Part shown: positions 40,705 to 49,271 of the stretch, one piece after another
Layout of the letters: the number at the start of each line of letters is the position of its first letter
How positions within the stretch are numbered: position 1 is the first letter of the stretch
Source of the DNA: Prochlorococcus sp. AG-442-B03
GTDB lineage: Bacteria; Cyanobacteriota; Cyanobacteriia; PCC-6307; Cyanobiaceae
Assembly (NCBI GenBank): GCA_003212395.1
Contig: QCPU01000004.1
Location: 35,510 to 99,509 of the forward strand
Length of the DNA: 64,000 bases
Direction: 5' to 3'
The notes under the pieces: model-generated
The model's input: only the letters and a program-made list of their open reading frames with translations
Database searches by the model: none
Told to the model about the DNA's origin: nothing
Made by a program: the position numbers and the translations under genes

Positions 40705-41073
40705 CTAACTAACTTCAGATGGGAAGATATTACCAGGCTCTTTTGAGCCTGGTTTTTTGCTATACCACCATTCTTGTATATCGGAAGAAAATTTCTTTGA
40801 AAAAAGAGTTATAACTGTTTCAACAGGTTTTGATCCAGGCTCCAAAATCTCAACCGAGTAAGATGGGCATTTTCGTGAAGCCATATCAGCAACGAACCTA
40901 GAACCTATTCTTCTCCAACTAGGCTCCTTACTTCTCCAAGCCAGTCTTGAACAGGGCCAAGGTAACTCTTCCCTATCATATAATCTGCAACATGGTCCAA
41001 TTACCTTATAACTGTACTGACCTCCATAACTTGATTGAACACTACCAGTCTTGAAAAATTCAAAGTTATTCAT
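40705..41073 (-). CDS. Conserved hypothetical protein
   Basis: Not recognised. 122 residues, soluble, with four cysteines (GPCCRLYD, PWPCSRL, SRKCPSY), many Trp and Arg residues in the middle (LAWRSKEPSWRRIGSRF), and a Pro/Ser-rich end. The Cys spacing does not match a known zinc motif. It starts 7 bases after the petF terminator and its last codons double as the terminator of the convergent pentapeptide gene. Confidence 0.65.
   Translation of the reverse strand: MNNFEFFKTGSVQSSYGGQYSYKVIGPCCRLYDREELPWPCSRLAWRSKEPSWRRIGSRFVADMASRKCPSYSVEILEPGSKPVETVITLFSKKFSSDIQEWWYSKKPGSKEPGNIFPSEVS
40732..40758 (+). terminator. Intrinsic terminator after the pentapeptide gene
   Basis: CCAGGCTC and GAGCCTGG form an 8-bp (9 with the flanking A-T) perfect stem around TTTT, followed by six T. 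It lies 36 bases after the stop codon and inside the 3' coding end of the opposite-strand gene at 40705-41073. Confidence 0.9.
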
Positions 41074-41079
41074 TTTCGC

Positions 41080-41108
41080 AAAAAAAAGCCACCTTGTTAG
41101 AGAGTGGC
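41080..41108 (-). terminator. Intrinsic terminator of ferredoxin gene
   Basis: On the minus strand GCCAC and GTGGC pair around an 11-base loop and are followed by eight T. It lies 46 bases past the petF stop codon. Confidence 0.75.
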
Positions 41109-41153
41109 AGAGAAATAATAAATTATCAACTTAAATAATTAATTTTTTTATAA

Positions 41154-41453
41154 TTAATACAATTCTTCCTCAGCGTGAGTTGTAATTGTTACATCGGATG
41201 TTGGATAAGCTACACAAGTGAGTACGAAACCAGCTTCTAGTTGATCATCATCCAAGAAACTCTGATCTGATTGATCAACACTACCTGAAGCAACCTTGCC
41301 TGCGCATGTTGAGCAAGCTCCAGCCCTGCATGAATAAGGGAGATCGATACCTTGCTCCTCAGCAGCATCGAGGATGTATTGATCATCTGGTACTTCAATA
41401 GTTGAATTGAGACCTTCACCTTCGTTGATGAGTGTAACTTTGTAAGAAGCCAT
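41154..41453 (-). CDS. petF: Plant-type [2Fe-2S] ferredoxin
   Basis: Electron carrier from photosystem I to FNR and other reductases. The cluster ligands are in [11 protein letters not shown] and a later LTCVAY, the standard CxxxxCxxC...C pattern. 99 residues, acidic, with the conserved 'EEELY' end. It is monocistronic with its own terminator and a 134-bp upstream region. Confidence 0.97.
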   Translation of the reverse strand: MASYKVTLINEGEGLNSTIEVPDDQYILDAAEEQGIDLPYSCRAGACSTCAGKVASGSVDQSDQSFLDDDQLEAGFVLTCVAYPTSDVTITTHAEEELY

Positions 41454-41587
41454 TTAAATAAAAAATTGTTGGTAATTAATACCTATCAAATACATTTTTA
41501 ACATTGATTGGGTCGATATGTGAGATTTTGAAGTAAAAAATGACACAATAAAATGTATTAATGAGTATTAATAAGAAAAACTTATAC

Positions 41588-42499
41588 TTAGGAAGGATCG
41601 CTTGTTTTTCGAGCAGAAATGCATGCCCAATCTTTTCTAGTTGATACATCCATTAATTTCAAGTCATTCTGGATTAATGTTTTTATAATTTCATCTTTTT
41701 GTGAATTCAGAATTCCACTGAAAATGACTTCCCCATTTATACTCAAGCACTTGTAAATATTTGGAATCATTTCTTTTATCACTTCAGCAAGAATATTGCA
41801 TAAAACAACATCAAATTGTTTGAGTTGATTTTTTAAAATTACATCATTAAAAGATCCCAAATATGTATTTAAGTTTTTTAAATTACCAAAATTTAGTTGA
41901 AAATTAGATTTAGTTGAATTTATAGCTAAATAATCATTATCCACTGCATAAACCTCTTTAGCACCAAGCAATCTTGCGGCGACACTCAAAATACCGCTAC
42001 CACTCCCAATATCTAAGACCTTTTTATCGGAAAATACAATTTTCTCCATTTTTTCCAGGCAAAGATAAGTTGAAGGGTGACTTCCTGTACCAAAAGCTGC
42101 TCCAGGATCAATTTTTATAATTTTTTTATCTTTAAATTTTTCATTTAGATTTATCCAACAAGGCAATATTAAAAAATGATTTCCTACTAATTCAGGCGCC
42201 CAATATTGCTTCCAGCTTGTCAACCAATCCTCCTCTTTAATTATACTCCAGTCAAAAAATTGTTTCTTAGGGGCATTAATGTTTAGAAGTTTGCTAATTA
42301 TGTTTTCAAAGCTACTTCTAGAACTCTCGCCCCAAACATCAATTGGAAGCCATACATTCACCTCTTTTTTATTTTCATTTTTAGTTATATATTCAAATGA
42401 AAAACTAAATATTCCCAGCTCATTTAATTTCCAAATAATAATTTCTTCTGAATCACTTTCTATCTTAAAAGTTAGTTTATACCAATCTTTAGTTTTCAT
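41588..42499 (-). CDS. prmA: Ribosomal protein L11 methyltransferase
   Basis: Trimethylates ribosomal protein L11. The family core is clear: [14 protein letters not shown], the SAM motif [15 protein letters not shown] and the NPPY-like NILAEV. 303 residues. It sits 17 bp after serA on the same strand, so it is likely the second gene of that operon. Confidence 0.94.
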   Translation of the reverse strand: MKTKDWYKLTFKIESDSEEIIIWKLNELGIFSFSFEYITKNENKKEVNVWLPIDVWGESSRSSFENIISKLLNINAPKKQFFDWSIIKEEDWLTSWKQYWAPELVGNHFLILPCWINLNEKFKDKKIIKIDPGAAFGTGSHPSTYLCLEKMEKIVFSDKKVLDIGSGSGILSVAARLLGAKEVYAVDNDYLAINSTKSNFQLNFGNLKNLNTYLGSFNDVILKNQLKQFDVVLCNILAEVIKEMIPNIYKCLSINGEVIFSGILNSQKDEIIKTLIQNDLKLMDVSTRKDWACISARKTSDPS

Positions 42500-42516
42500 T
42501 AATTAAAAAAGCCGCT

Positions 42517-44103
42517 TTATAAAGTAACTGGATTAGCGTTAGTAATTCCCTCTACTTCAATAATGGTATCAAGCAACTTATTAGGTATTGGATCATCAAT
42601 ACTTAGAACCATAACAGCTTCCCCTCGCACAATTTTTCGCCCAACTTGCATTGAGGCAATATTTACATTGTTGCTACCTAATAAAGACCCCAGCTTTCCA
42701 ATAATGCCAGGCATATCTCTGTGCCTAGTAACCAACATATATCTGCTTGGCGATACGTTAACTGGGTATTGATCAATACTAATAATTCTTAATTCCCCAT
42801 CAGCAAAAATGCTTCCTGCTACGCTATGGTCACCATTATCTCCATAAGTTGTTAATTGAAGCGACCCACTAGCAAATTCAGGTCTTGCCTCATCTTTACT
42901 CTCGACTACTGAAATACCCCTTGAATCTGCTTCTAGCGAAGCATTCACATAATTAATCCTATCTCCCAAAGCTTTACTTAGAAGACCTTTTAGACTTGCT
43001 ATTATTAATGGCTGGGAAGGATGTTGAACAAATTCGCCTTGAAGCTTCACCTCTAGTTTTTGAATCTGTCCACCTGAAAGCTGGCTTATAAGCAGACCCA
43101 TTGTTTCAGCTAATTGCAAATGAGGTTTTAGACTATCCATAATATCAGGGCTCAAACCTGGAATATTTACTGCAGTTCTAGCAGATAAACCAAGCAAGAC
43201 ATCTCTTATTTGTTCTGCGACATCAACAGCTACATTTTCTTGTGCTTCCCGAGTAGATGCTCCTAAGTGAGGGGTAAGAATAAGATTCTTTTCAACCTTC
43301 AAAAGTGGTGAATTAGATTCCAAAGGTTCTTTTGAAAAGACATCTATTGCAGCACCTGCAATCAATGATTTATTTAAAGCTTCTGCTAATGCCTCTTCAT
43401 CAATTAAGCCTCCTCGAGCACAATTAATTAATTTTGCGCTACTTTTCATACTTTTAAGGACATCTATATTTACCAAATTCTCTGTATCTGGTGTGCGAGG
43501 CAAATGCAAAGTTACATAGTCGGATTGTTTGAATAAATCCTCTATTTCAGATAGTTTAACTTGTATTTGTTGAGCTCTTTCAGTTGAAACAAAGGGATCA
43601 TATCCGTAAACTTCCATTCCTAATGCATTAGCAACTTTCGCTACATGAGCACCAATTTTCCCTAAACCTACTACACCTAATTTTTTCTTATAAAGCTCAT
43701 TCCCAACAAATTTCTTTCTCTCCCACTTACCTGACAAAGTACTACTATTAGCAATTGGAATATGTCTAGATAAAGCCAACATCATAGCAATAGTATGTTC
43801 AGCAGCGGCTATTGTGTTGCCTCCTGGAGAATTAACAACAAGAACTCCTTTTTGTGTAGCAGCTTTAACATCGACATTATCGACTCCAACTCCCGCTCTT
43901 CCAATAATTCTCAGTTTACTTGAAGAGTTAATAATTTCTTCAGTAACTTGAGTGCCAGAGCGAATCATTAAAGCATCATAATCTTGAATAATGGAAGCTA
44001 GCTCAGAGTCTGAGATTCCTATTTTCTGATCAACCTGAGCAACTTGAGAAAGAATATCGATTCCTGTTTGATCAATTGGATCTGTAATGAGAACTTTTGT
44101 CAT
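42517..44103 (-). CDS. serA: D-3-phosphoglycerate dehydrogenase
   Basis: First step of the phosphorylated serine pathway. The NAD-binding motif is GLGKIGAHVAKVANALG; the substrate and catalytic Arg-Glu-His set is in INCARGGLIDEEAL and LTPHLGASTREAQ. An intervening ASB domain (~315-450) precedes the C-terminal ACT regulatory domain (~455-528). 528 residues, the long type-1 form. First gene before prmA. Confidence 0.96.
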   Translation of the reverse strand: MTKVLITDPIDQTGIDILSQVAQVDQKIGISDSELASIIQDYDALMIRSGTQVTEEIINSSSKLRIIGRAGVGVDNVDVKAATQKGVLVVNSPGGNTIAAAEHTIAMMLALSRHIPIANSSTLSGKWERKKFVGNELYKKKLGVVGLGKIGAHVAKVANALGMEVYGYDPFVSTERAQQIQVKLSEIEDLFKQSDYVTLHLPRTPDTENLVNIDVLKSMKSSAKLINCARGGLIDEEALAEALNKSLIAGAAIDVFSKEPLESNSPLLKVEKNLILTPHLGASTREAQENVAVDVAEQIRDVLLGLSARTAVNIPGLSPDIMDSLKPHLQLAETMGLLISQLSGGQIQKLEVKLQGEFVQHPSQPLIIASLKGLLSKALGDRINYVNASLEADSRGISVVESKDEARPEFASGSLQLTTYGDNGDHSVAGSIFADGELRIISIDQYPVNVSPSRYMLVTRHRDMPGIIGKLGSLLGSNNVNIASMQVGRKIVRGEAVMVLSIDDPIPNKLLDTIIEVEGITNANPVTL

Positions 44104-44202
44104 TTAAGATTGGTTCTTTAATCTTTTACTTTAACTTAATCTATAGTGTATGTATCTTATTTTATTAATTTGAATAACACACAAACATTTGAGGATTGAA
44201 AT

Positions 44203-44769
44203 TTGACTAAAAGTATCGTGATATTTGAAGACATTGATAAATGTATCCAACTATTTGAAGTGTTCAAAGAAAAATCAGTAATGCTCTCTGAAGCTATTTT
44301 GATCCCACCAATAAGTGAGAAAATATCATCAGACGAAACAGAATTACTGAATAAGAAAGCAAATATCTTATTCAAATCTCAAAATTTTGAAGATATAAGA
44401 ATCTTAAATCCTAAACTTGATAAAAAGATCAGACAACAAGATATGAGTAGATGGCTAATGCCATTTGGGTTCATAGCTGGAATAGCTTTTTCTAATATGA
44501 CTAATTTATCTACCTTCAGCTTTCTTGGTTTAAATAACATCGGGGAATCATTAATTGGAGGTCTTTTGGGAATGGGTTCAGGATATTTAGGAAGCATTGT
44601 TTCTTCTGCAAGTATCAACATTAATAGAAATAAAGAGTTAAGATCGATCATTAATTTTAATAAAGAGGGTAAATGGCTTGTTCTACTTGAAAATCAAATT
44701 GGAGCTGAATTACCATGGGCTTTGATAAAACAATCAGAAGCAAAAGATATAATTTTTTTAGAAGGCTAA
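44203..44769 (+). CDS. Conserved hypothetical protein with glycine-rich hairpin
   Basis: Function unknown. The N-terminal ~75 residues are soluble, followed by two short hydrophobic glycine-rich segments (about 85-100 and 115-140; FGFIAGIAF, GGLLGMGSGYLG), then a soluble end with NQIGAELPWALI. A membrane hairpin is likely. 188 residues; the start is TTG. It ends immediately before the S4-domain gene, so the two are probably co-translated. I recall similar hypotheticals in other cyanobacteria. Confidence 0.6.
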   Translation: MTKSIVIFEDIDKCIQLFEVFKEKSVMLSEAILIPPISEKISSDETELLNKKANILFKSQNFEDIRILNPKLDKKIRQQDMSRWLMPFGFIAGIAFSNMTNLSTFSFLGLNNIGESLIGGLLGMGSGYLGSIVSSASININRNKELRSIINFNKEGKWLVLLENQIGAELPWALIKQSEAKDIIFLEG

Positions 44770-45564
44770 ATGATTGACCTAAAAGAGATCTTATTAAATT
44801 CAAACTACAAAAAAGAAACTGAGGAATTAATAAATATTGCTAACTTAGCTTACAAACACTGGGAAACTTATTGGACTGGATTTAATTCAACTTATGTTTG
44901 CGAGGAGATTCTAAAAGATTTTGAAAATTTAAATGATTTCAAATTTTTTATTTATGGAGGATTCTCATCTTCTCAAAGATCTAGGATAGCTTGCTTTAGA
45001 GGTGATAATATTCCTGAAGAGGATGCGCTAAAAAGTAATTTTCCAGCTCAAGGAATAAAAATTATTGGAAACTTTTTATTTGATAATGCTACTCAAGACG
45101 ATTTTAGATCCCTCTTAATTGAAAATGGGGTTAATCAAATAAAAGTTGGAGATATATGGACTATTGGCGACAGGGGAGCACAAGGGATAATTGATAATTC
45201 AGATATTAATAAGCATCTAGATGAAAAGATTTTTTATTTAAGAGACGTAAAAGTAAAAGTTAATGTAGTAGATATAGATGAATTACAAATACCTTCTGGA
45301 AGATCAAAAAAACTTGTCAATACAGTAGAAGCTTCAACAAGATTAGATGCTATAGCATCAGCTGGCTTTAGGGTATCACGAACCAAAATCATTGAAAGGA
45401 TAGAAAATGGAATGCTCAGATTAAATGGAAGCAAAGTTAATAAGCCAACAATTAATCTAAAAATTGGCGACAAACTAGAACTTGAAAATAAAGGATTTAT
45501 CGAAATTCTAAATTTAGAAATAACTAAAAGAGAACGATGGAAAGTTAAATTACTTAGAAAATGA
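44770..45564 (+). CDS. Photosystem II S4 domain protein (YlmH-like)
   Basis: RNA-binding protein annotated in cyanobacteria as 'photosystem II S4 domain protein'. The N-terminal ~180 residues match the YlmH fold (YGGFSSSQRSRIACF, GDIWTIGDRGAQGI) and the S4 domain covers ~185-250 (STRLDAIASAGFRVSRTKIIERI, broken at LDAIAS). 264 residues. The role in photosystem II is by name only; YlmH relatives act on stalled ribosomes. Confidence 0.85.
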   Translation: MIDLKEILLNSNYKKETEELINIANLAYKHWETYWTGFNSTYVCEEILKDFENLNDFKFFIYGGFSSSQRSRIACFRGDNIPEEDALKSNFPAQGIKIIGNFLFDNATQDDFRSLLIENGVNQIKVGDIWTIGDRGAQGIIDNSDINKHLDEKIFYLRDVKVKVNVVDIDELQIPSGRSKKLVNTVEASTRLDAIASAGFRVSRTKIIERIENGMLRLNGSKVNKPTINLKIGDKLELENKGFIEILNLEITKRERWKVKLLRK

Positions 45565-45613
45565 AACGCAACCTGCTATTTTCTTATAAGGGGGATTAAA
45601 AATTCCTCAATTG

Positions 45614-45685
45614 GGGCGATTAGCTCAGTGGTAGAGCACTACCTCGACACGGTAGTGGCCACTGGTTCGAATCCAGTATCGCCCA
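45614..45685 (+). tRNA. trnV: tRNA-Val (GAC) with C33
   Basis: 72-nt cloverleaf without CCA: acceptor GGGCGAT/ATCGCCC, D-stem GCTC/GAGC, anticodon stem CTACC/GGTAG with loop TCGACAC, T-arm ACTGGTTCGAATCCAGT, discriminator A. The anticodon is GAC. The loop puts C, not the near-universal U, at position 33. Confidence 0.95.
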
Positions 45686-45752
45686 TTAAAACTTTTGACA
45701 ACCTAGGTTATATCCACAAAAAATAATTTCATTTTTTAGATTATTAAAAAAG

Positions 45753-46370
45753 ATGAAACTTAATCAAATAATTAATCTACATAAGGGTTTCACTGCATTT
45801 GTAGTGGTAGGTCTTATGATTTTTTTTGATAATTTTACGATCGCTCCCTACGTTTATTTAGCTTTGCATGGTACTTATGGATTACTTTGGCTTCTAAAAG
45901 AAAAGATATTCCCAGATCCTTATTTTAAAGAAAAAATCAATTTTTTAACTTCAGTTACTGGTTTTATTTTCCTTGGAAGTTACTGGGTAGCTCCCTACAT
46001 TCTTATCTCATCTCAGAAATCTGTTCCAAATATCGTAATAGCTGCATCTGTATCTATAAATATAATTGGTGTGTTTCTACACTTTGCTAGTGATGCCCAA
46101 AAATATTTTTCTCTTAAATTAAAAAAAGATCTAATTAAAGAAGGATTTTTCAAAAATATAAGGAATACAAATTATCTAGGAGAAATACTAATTTATCTAT
46201 CATTCGCCATACTTTCAATGGATTTCATACCATTAGTAATTCTTGCAATATTTTTCTCTATAGTTTTTCTACCAAGAATGATAAAAAAAGATAAATCGCT
46301 CTCAAAATATGATTCATTCGAAGAATACAAAAAGAAAAGTGGTCTTATATTGCCTAAATTAAATGCCTGA
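45753..46370 (+). CDS. DUF1295-like membrane protein
   Basis: About five hydrophobic spans in 205 residues. The C-terminal half matches the isoprenylcysteine methyltransferase / steroid reductase superfamily (DUF1295): DLIKEGFFKNIRNTNYLGEILIYLSF, broken at NIRNTNYLGE, and the final YDSFEEYKKKSGLILPKL resembles the 'yp.Y..Y...v...iP' end of that family. Substrate unknown. Its last 8 bases overlap the next gene. Confidence 0.65.
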   Translation: MKLNQIINLHKGFTAFVVVGLMIFFDNFTIAPYVYLALHGTYGLLWLLKEKIFPDPYFKEKINFLTSVTGFIFLGSYWVAPYILISSQKSVPNIVIAASVSINIIGVFLHFASDAQKYFSLKLKKDLIKEGFFKNIRNTNYLGEILIYLSFAILSMDFIPLVILAIFFSIVFLPRMIKKDKSLSKYDSFEEYKKKSGLILPKLNA

Positions 46371-46914
46371 TAACAACTTACCAAGTTGGAGGCAAGATTT
46401 AAAATCTTCAAGAAAAAAAGAGGGCAAATCACCCTCTAATAGATGGATACAGCTTGCAACAGTCAGCGAAGAAAATGAGCCAAGATTAAGAACAGTTGTT
46501 TTCAGAGGATGGCATAAAGATAGTTCAATGATTATTTTTACAGATAGAAGAAGTGAAAAAATTGGGCATTTAAAATCTAACCCTAATGCAGAAATATTAT
46601 GGTTCTTTTTGAAAACCAAATCACAATATAGATTCAAAGGGAAAATACATGAATTAAGTGATAATAAAAATTATTGGGATTTATTATCAAAAAAAGCAAA
46701 ATCTTCTTGGTTTTGGGGATCTCCTGGAGAGAAAATAAACCCAAAAGTCCAATCTACTTATGAAATATTATCCAATCTACCCAAGTCAGAAAATTTTGTA
46801 GTTCTAAATTTTGAAATCGATTCAGTAGATCTTCTTAAATTAGAACAGCCTGTTCATAAACGATATCTTTGGGAAAAGATTAAGAAATGGGAAAAAGTTG
46901 AAATTAATCCTTAA
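46363..46914 (+). CDS. PPOX-type FMN flavoprotein (pyridoxamine oxidase-like)
   Basis: Split-barrel FMN protein of the cyanobacterial PPOX family. The N-terminal WIQLATVSEENEPRLRTVVFRGW and FTDRRSEKIGHLKSNPNAEILWFF strands are typical, as is the SWFWGSPGE segment. 183 residues. It is not a clear PdxH, which has a distinct C-terminal signature; the physiological substrate is unknown. Confidence 0.75.
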   Translation: MPDNNLPSWRQDLKSSRKKEGKSPSNRWIQLATVSEENEPRLRTVVFRGWHKDSSMIIFTDRRSEKIGHLKSNPNAEILWFFLKTKSQYRFKGKIHELSDNKNYWDLLSKKAKSSWFWGSPGEKINPKVQSTYEILSNLPKSENFVVLNFEIDSVDLLKLEQPVHKRYLWEKIKKWEKVEINP

Positions 46915-46988
46915 ATATTTCTAAATTGTATATTTAGGTTGAAAAACATACAGTGATCAGTCAGTTTTAAAAAAGAAGTATTATTCAT

Positions 46989-47162
46989 ATGAATTTCTCA
47001 GAAATTCCTGAAAACCCTTTTATTTTTTTATCTTGGGTGACAGCTATAGGGCTATTTATAAGTCTTTCTGAAGCAACAATAAAGATAAAACTTGAGAAGA
47101 GAAACAGTTATCGAAAAAGGTTAGAGCTAATCAATAACCTTTATCCTAAAAAATTAGCTTGA
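46989..47162 (+). CDS. Small single-span membrane protein
   Basis: 57 residues from an ATG at 46989: a short polar start with two prolines, one hydrophobic segment (about 11-27, FIFLSWVTAIGLFISL), then a strongly basic Arg/Lys-rich tail. Not recognised. It overlaps the DoxX gene tail-to-tail by 9 bases. The basic tail after the span is a pattern shared by other tiny proteins in this window. Confidence 0.5.
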   Translation: MNFSEIPENPFIFLSWVTAIGLFISLSEATIKIKLEKRNSYRKRLELINNLYPKKLA

Positions 47163-47705
47163 AGTATCTGAGAGTATGTTCGCTTGCAAAAATTGAAATA
47201 AGCCACCTTTACTTGCTTCTTCTTTAACTTCAACTTGCTTGGAAGGTTTTGCCTTTGTTGAGGTTATAATTTCCTCTTCATCTTCTGATTTCAAAATTCT
47301 GATAATGACTTCGTCCAAGGAAAAATTTCCGGGACCTGTTAATGCAATTGAAGTTGCTGAAGCGAAATACAAAAGTAAAAGCTCTAGTAAGAAAATATTA
47401 AAACCTGAAGTAACAAGTGCATGATATATAGCCACAGAAATTGTTCCAACAATTGCCAAAGCTCCGAATCTTGTGGCTAAGCCGATAATTAGTAACCAAC
47501 TACCACCTATTTCTGAGAATGCCGCTATGTATGATAAAAATATTGGGAATGGGAGATGTAATGGTCTTACAAAAGCATCAGCGAAATTTTCTATGTTTGC
47601 TAATTTCTCATAACCGTGATGAATAAGAACAGTTCCAGTTATAACTCTAAGAATTAATAAAGCAGTATCTTTGCTAAACGACTTAGTAAGAATTGTTGAA
47701 AGCAC
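47154..47705 (-). CDS. DoxX family membrane protein
   Basis: Four-span membrane protein of the DoxX family. The core LLILRVITGTVLIHHGYEKL and the FSEIGGSWLLIIGLATRFGAL segment are typical. 183 residues; the last ~45 are charged and cytosolic. DoxX relatives are linked to oxidative stress and quinone redox in other bacteria; nothing in the sequence fixes the role here. Confidence 0.82.
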   Translation of the reverse strand: MLSTILTKSFSKDTALLILRVITGTVLIHHGYEKLANIENFADAFVRPLHLPFPIFLSYIAAFSEIGGSWLLIIGLATRFGALAIVGTISVAIYHALVTSGFNIFLLELLLLYFASATSIALTGPGNFSLDEVIIRILKSEDEEEIITSTKAKPSKQVEVKEEASKGGLFQFLQANILSDTSS

Positions 47706-47783
47706 TATAAAAAAATTATCCTTAAGTAAAAATAACTAGTCACAGTATCCATCGTGGATTAAAGAGCAAAAGTCGCACCTAAA

Positions 47784-47799
47784 TAAGTATTTATACTTA
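47784..47799. promoter_or_regulatory. Inverted repeat upstream of DoxX
   Basis: TAAGTAT and ATACTTA are a perfect 7-bp inverted repeat with two bases between, about 80 bases upstream of the DoxX start codon. It could be a repressor site or simply an A/T-rich coincidence. Confidence 0.25.
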
Positions 47800-47840
47800 C
47801 TTACTAAAAGGGTTATTTTTTGATTACAAATTCAACTAAG

Positions 47841-48995
47841 TTAAAAATTATTTTTTGAAAAATTTTCTAATATTCTCTGATTTATTTTTGGAATATTTTC
47901 TTTAAATTTAAAAAACCCTCTTTTAGCAAATTTCCAAGCAAATAAATCTTCATCCCTCACAAGATTAAAAATTTTTTTATGGTGTAAATTTTTAAACTCA
48001 GTTATGAAATCATAATTTTCTCCCACTCCAGGATAAATAATGTCTATTTCGTTTGTATTTTTTAAAGTATTTCCCAATAAATAAGGATCAATCTGTTCAA
48101 CATTATCAAATTGCTCTTCAAATTCAGAGACCAATTCTTGTTTAAATTTCAAAACAGATTCAGACAATTTAATTTGTCTTTGTTCATTTTTTAAAAGGAT
48201 AATAAATACTTTTTTATAGCTTGGAAGTAAATTTTTAAGGGTTGCAAGGTGGAGATCATTTTCAAACATAATCAGATTATCTGATTTAGGATCCATATCA
48301 TTTTTATAAATCTCATCTTCAAATGGTATTTGATTAGATTCTTCAAGAAAAATTTGTTGATTACTTATTTTTTCTACATTAAATCTATTATTTGAAAACT
48401 TTCTGAGGTTTGATGATGAAAAAAGATATTGTTTTCCCTTCGTTTGCAATCCTCCGACCCATCTCCAGCTAAGTAGATTAGATGAAGCATCTCCATCAAA
48501 AAGATACTTAAAGAAAAACTTTGCTCCCAATTGCCATGGGAGGCCTAAATTAAATATCCAAGTACTCGCAAACCACATTCTTGTATGGTTATGCAAATAG
48601 TTGTACTGCTTTAATTCATGGACCCAAGAATTAAAAAAATCTAATTCTGTATTGCCATTAATTGCACTTTCATATAGCTCATAATCAAAATCGAGATTGT
48701 TTTCTGAAATAAAATTTCTCCAAACTTTAGGTTTATTTTCCAACCACCCTTTCCAGTAAACTCTCCAAAATATTTCTTCAACAAATTTAGTTGTATTTTT
48801 GATTTTGTATTTACTTTTAATATCATGGATCAGATCATATTCCGATAATATTCTATGAGTAATGAAAGGCGATAATTTTGAAACTGAACTTTCGTTATTT
48901 GGCCCAAAATCAAAATTTCTTAATTTTGCATAATCATTAATTTTGTATTTCGCAAAATTTTCCCACGTATTATGAGCTTTTAATAAAAATGACAT
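47841..48995 (-). CDS. Photolyase-like FAD-binding protein, rearranged domain order
   Basis: The FAD-binding helical domain of the photolyase/cryptochrome family lies in the N-terminal half: HNHTRMWFAS at residue ~135, FDGDASSNLLSWRWVGG near 170 and the following 'SSSNLRKFS'. There is no alpha/beta antenna domain before it; instead a Rossmann-like stretch appears after it (from ~240, LIMFENDLHLATLK, to a 'RDEDLFAWKFAKRGFFKF' end). 384 residues. It may repair UV damage or act as a flavin photoreceptor. The apparent permutation needs a structure model. Confidence 0.65.
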   Translation of the reverse strand: MSFLLKAHNTWENFAKYKINDYAKLRNFDFGPNNESSVSKLSPFITHRILSEYDLIHDIKSKYKIKNTTKFVEEIFWRVYWKGWLENKPKVWRNFISENNLDFDYELYESAINGNTELDFFNSWVHELKQYNYLHNHTRMWFASTWIFNLGLPWQLGAKFFFKYLFDGDASSNLLSWRWVGGLQTKGKQYLFSSSNLRKFSNNRFNVEKISNQQIFLEESNQIPFEDEIYKNDMDPKSDNLIMFENDLHLATLKNLLPSYKKVFIILLKNEQRQIKLSESVLKFKQELVSEFEEQFDNVEQIDPYLLGNTLKNTNEIDIIYPGVGENYDFITEFKNLHHKKIFNLVRDEDLFAWKFAKRGFFKFKENIPKINQRILENFSKNNF

Positions 48996-49271
48996 TTTCT
49001 CATAACTTTAAAAAATTTTTTTTTGTATTGATAGAAATTTCAAAAATTTGCCTGCAAATTAATCCTTAAAATTTTCTATTTCACTTTAGGTAAATATGTT
49101 TGATTGAAGTATTTAATTTAAACTTCTAATCCGTACATTTTATACTCTTGAATCGCTCTCTGCGTAGGAAGATATTTAGTGGTCAATTACTTTTTAGATC
49201 TAATTTTAATTTTCAAATCTTTATTTAAATGATTTTTTCTAAAAGATTTTTAAATATTTATCAAAATTATT

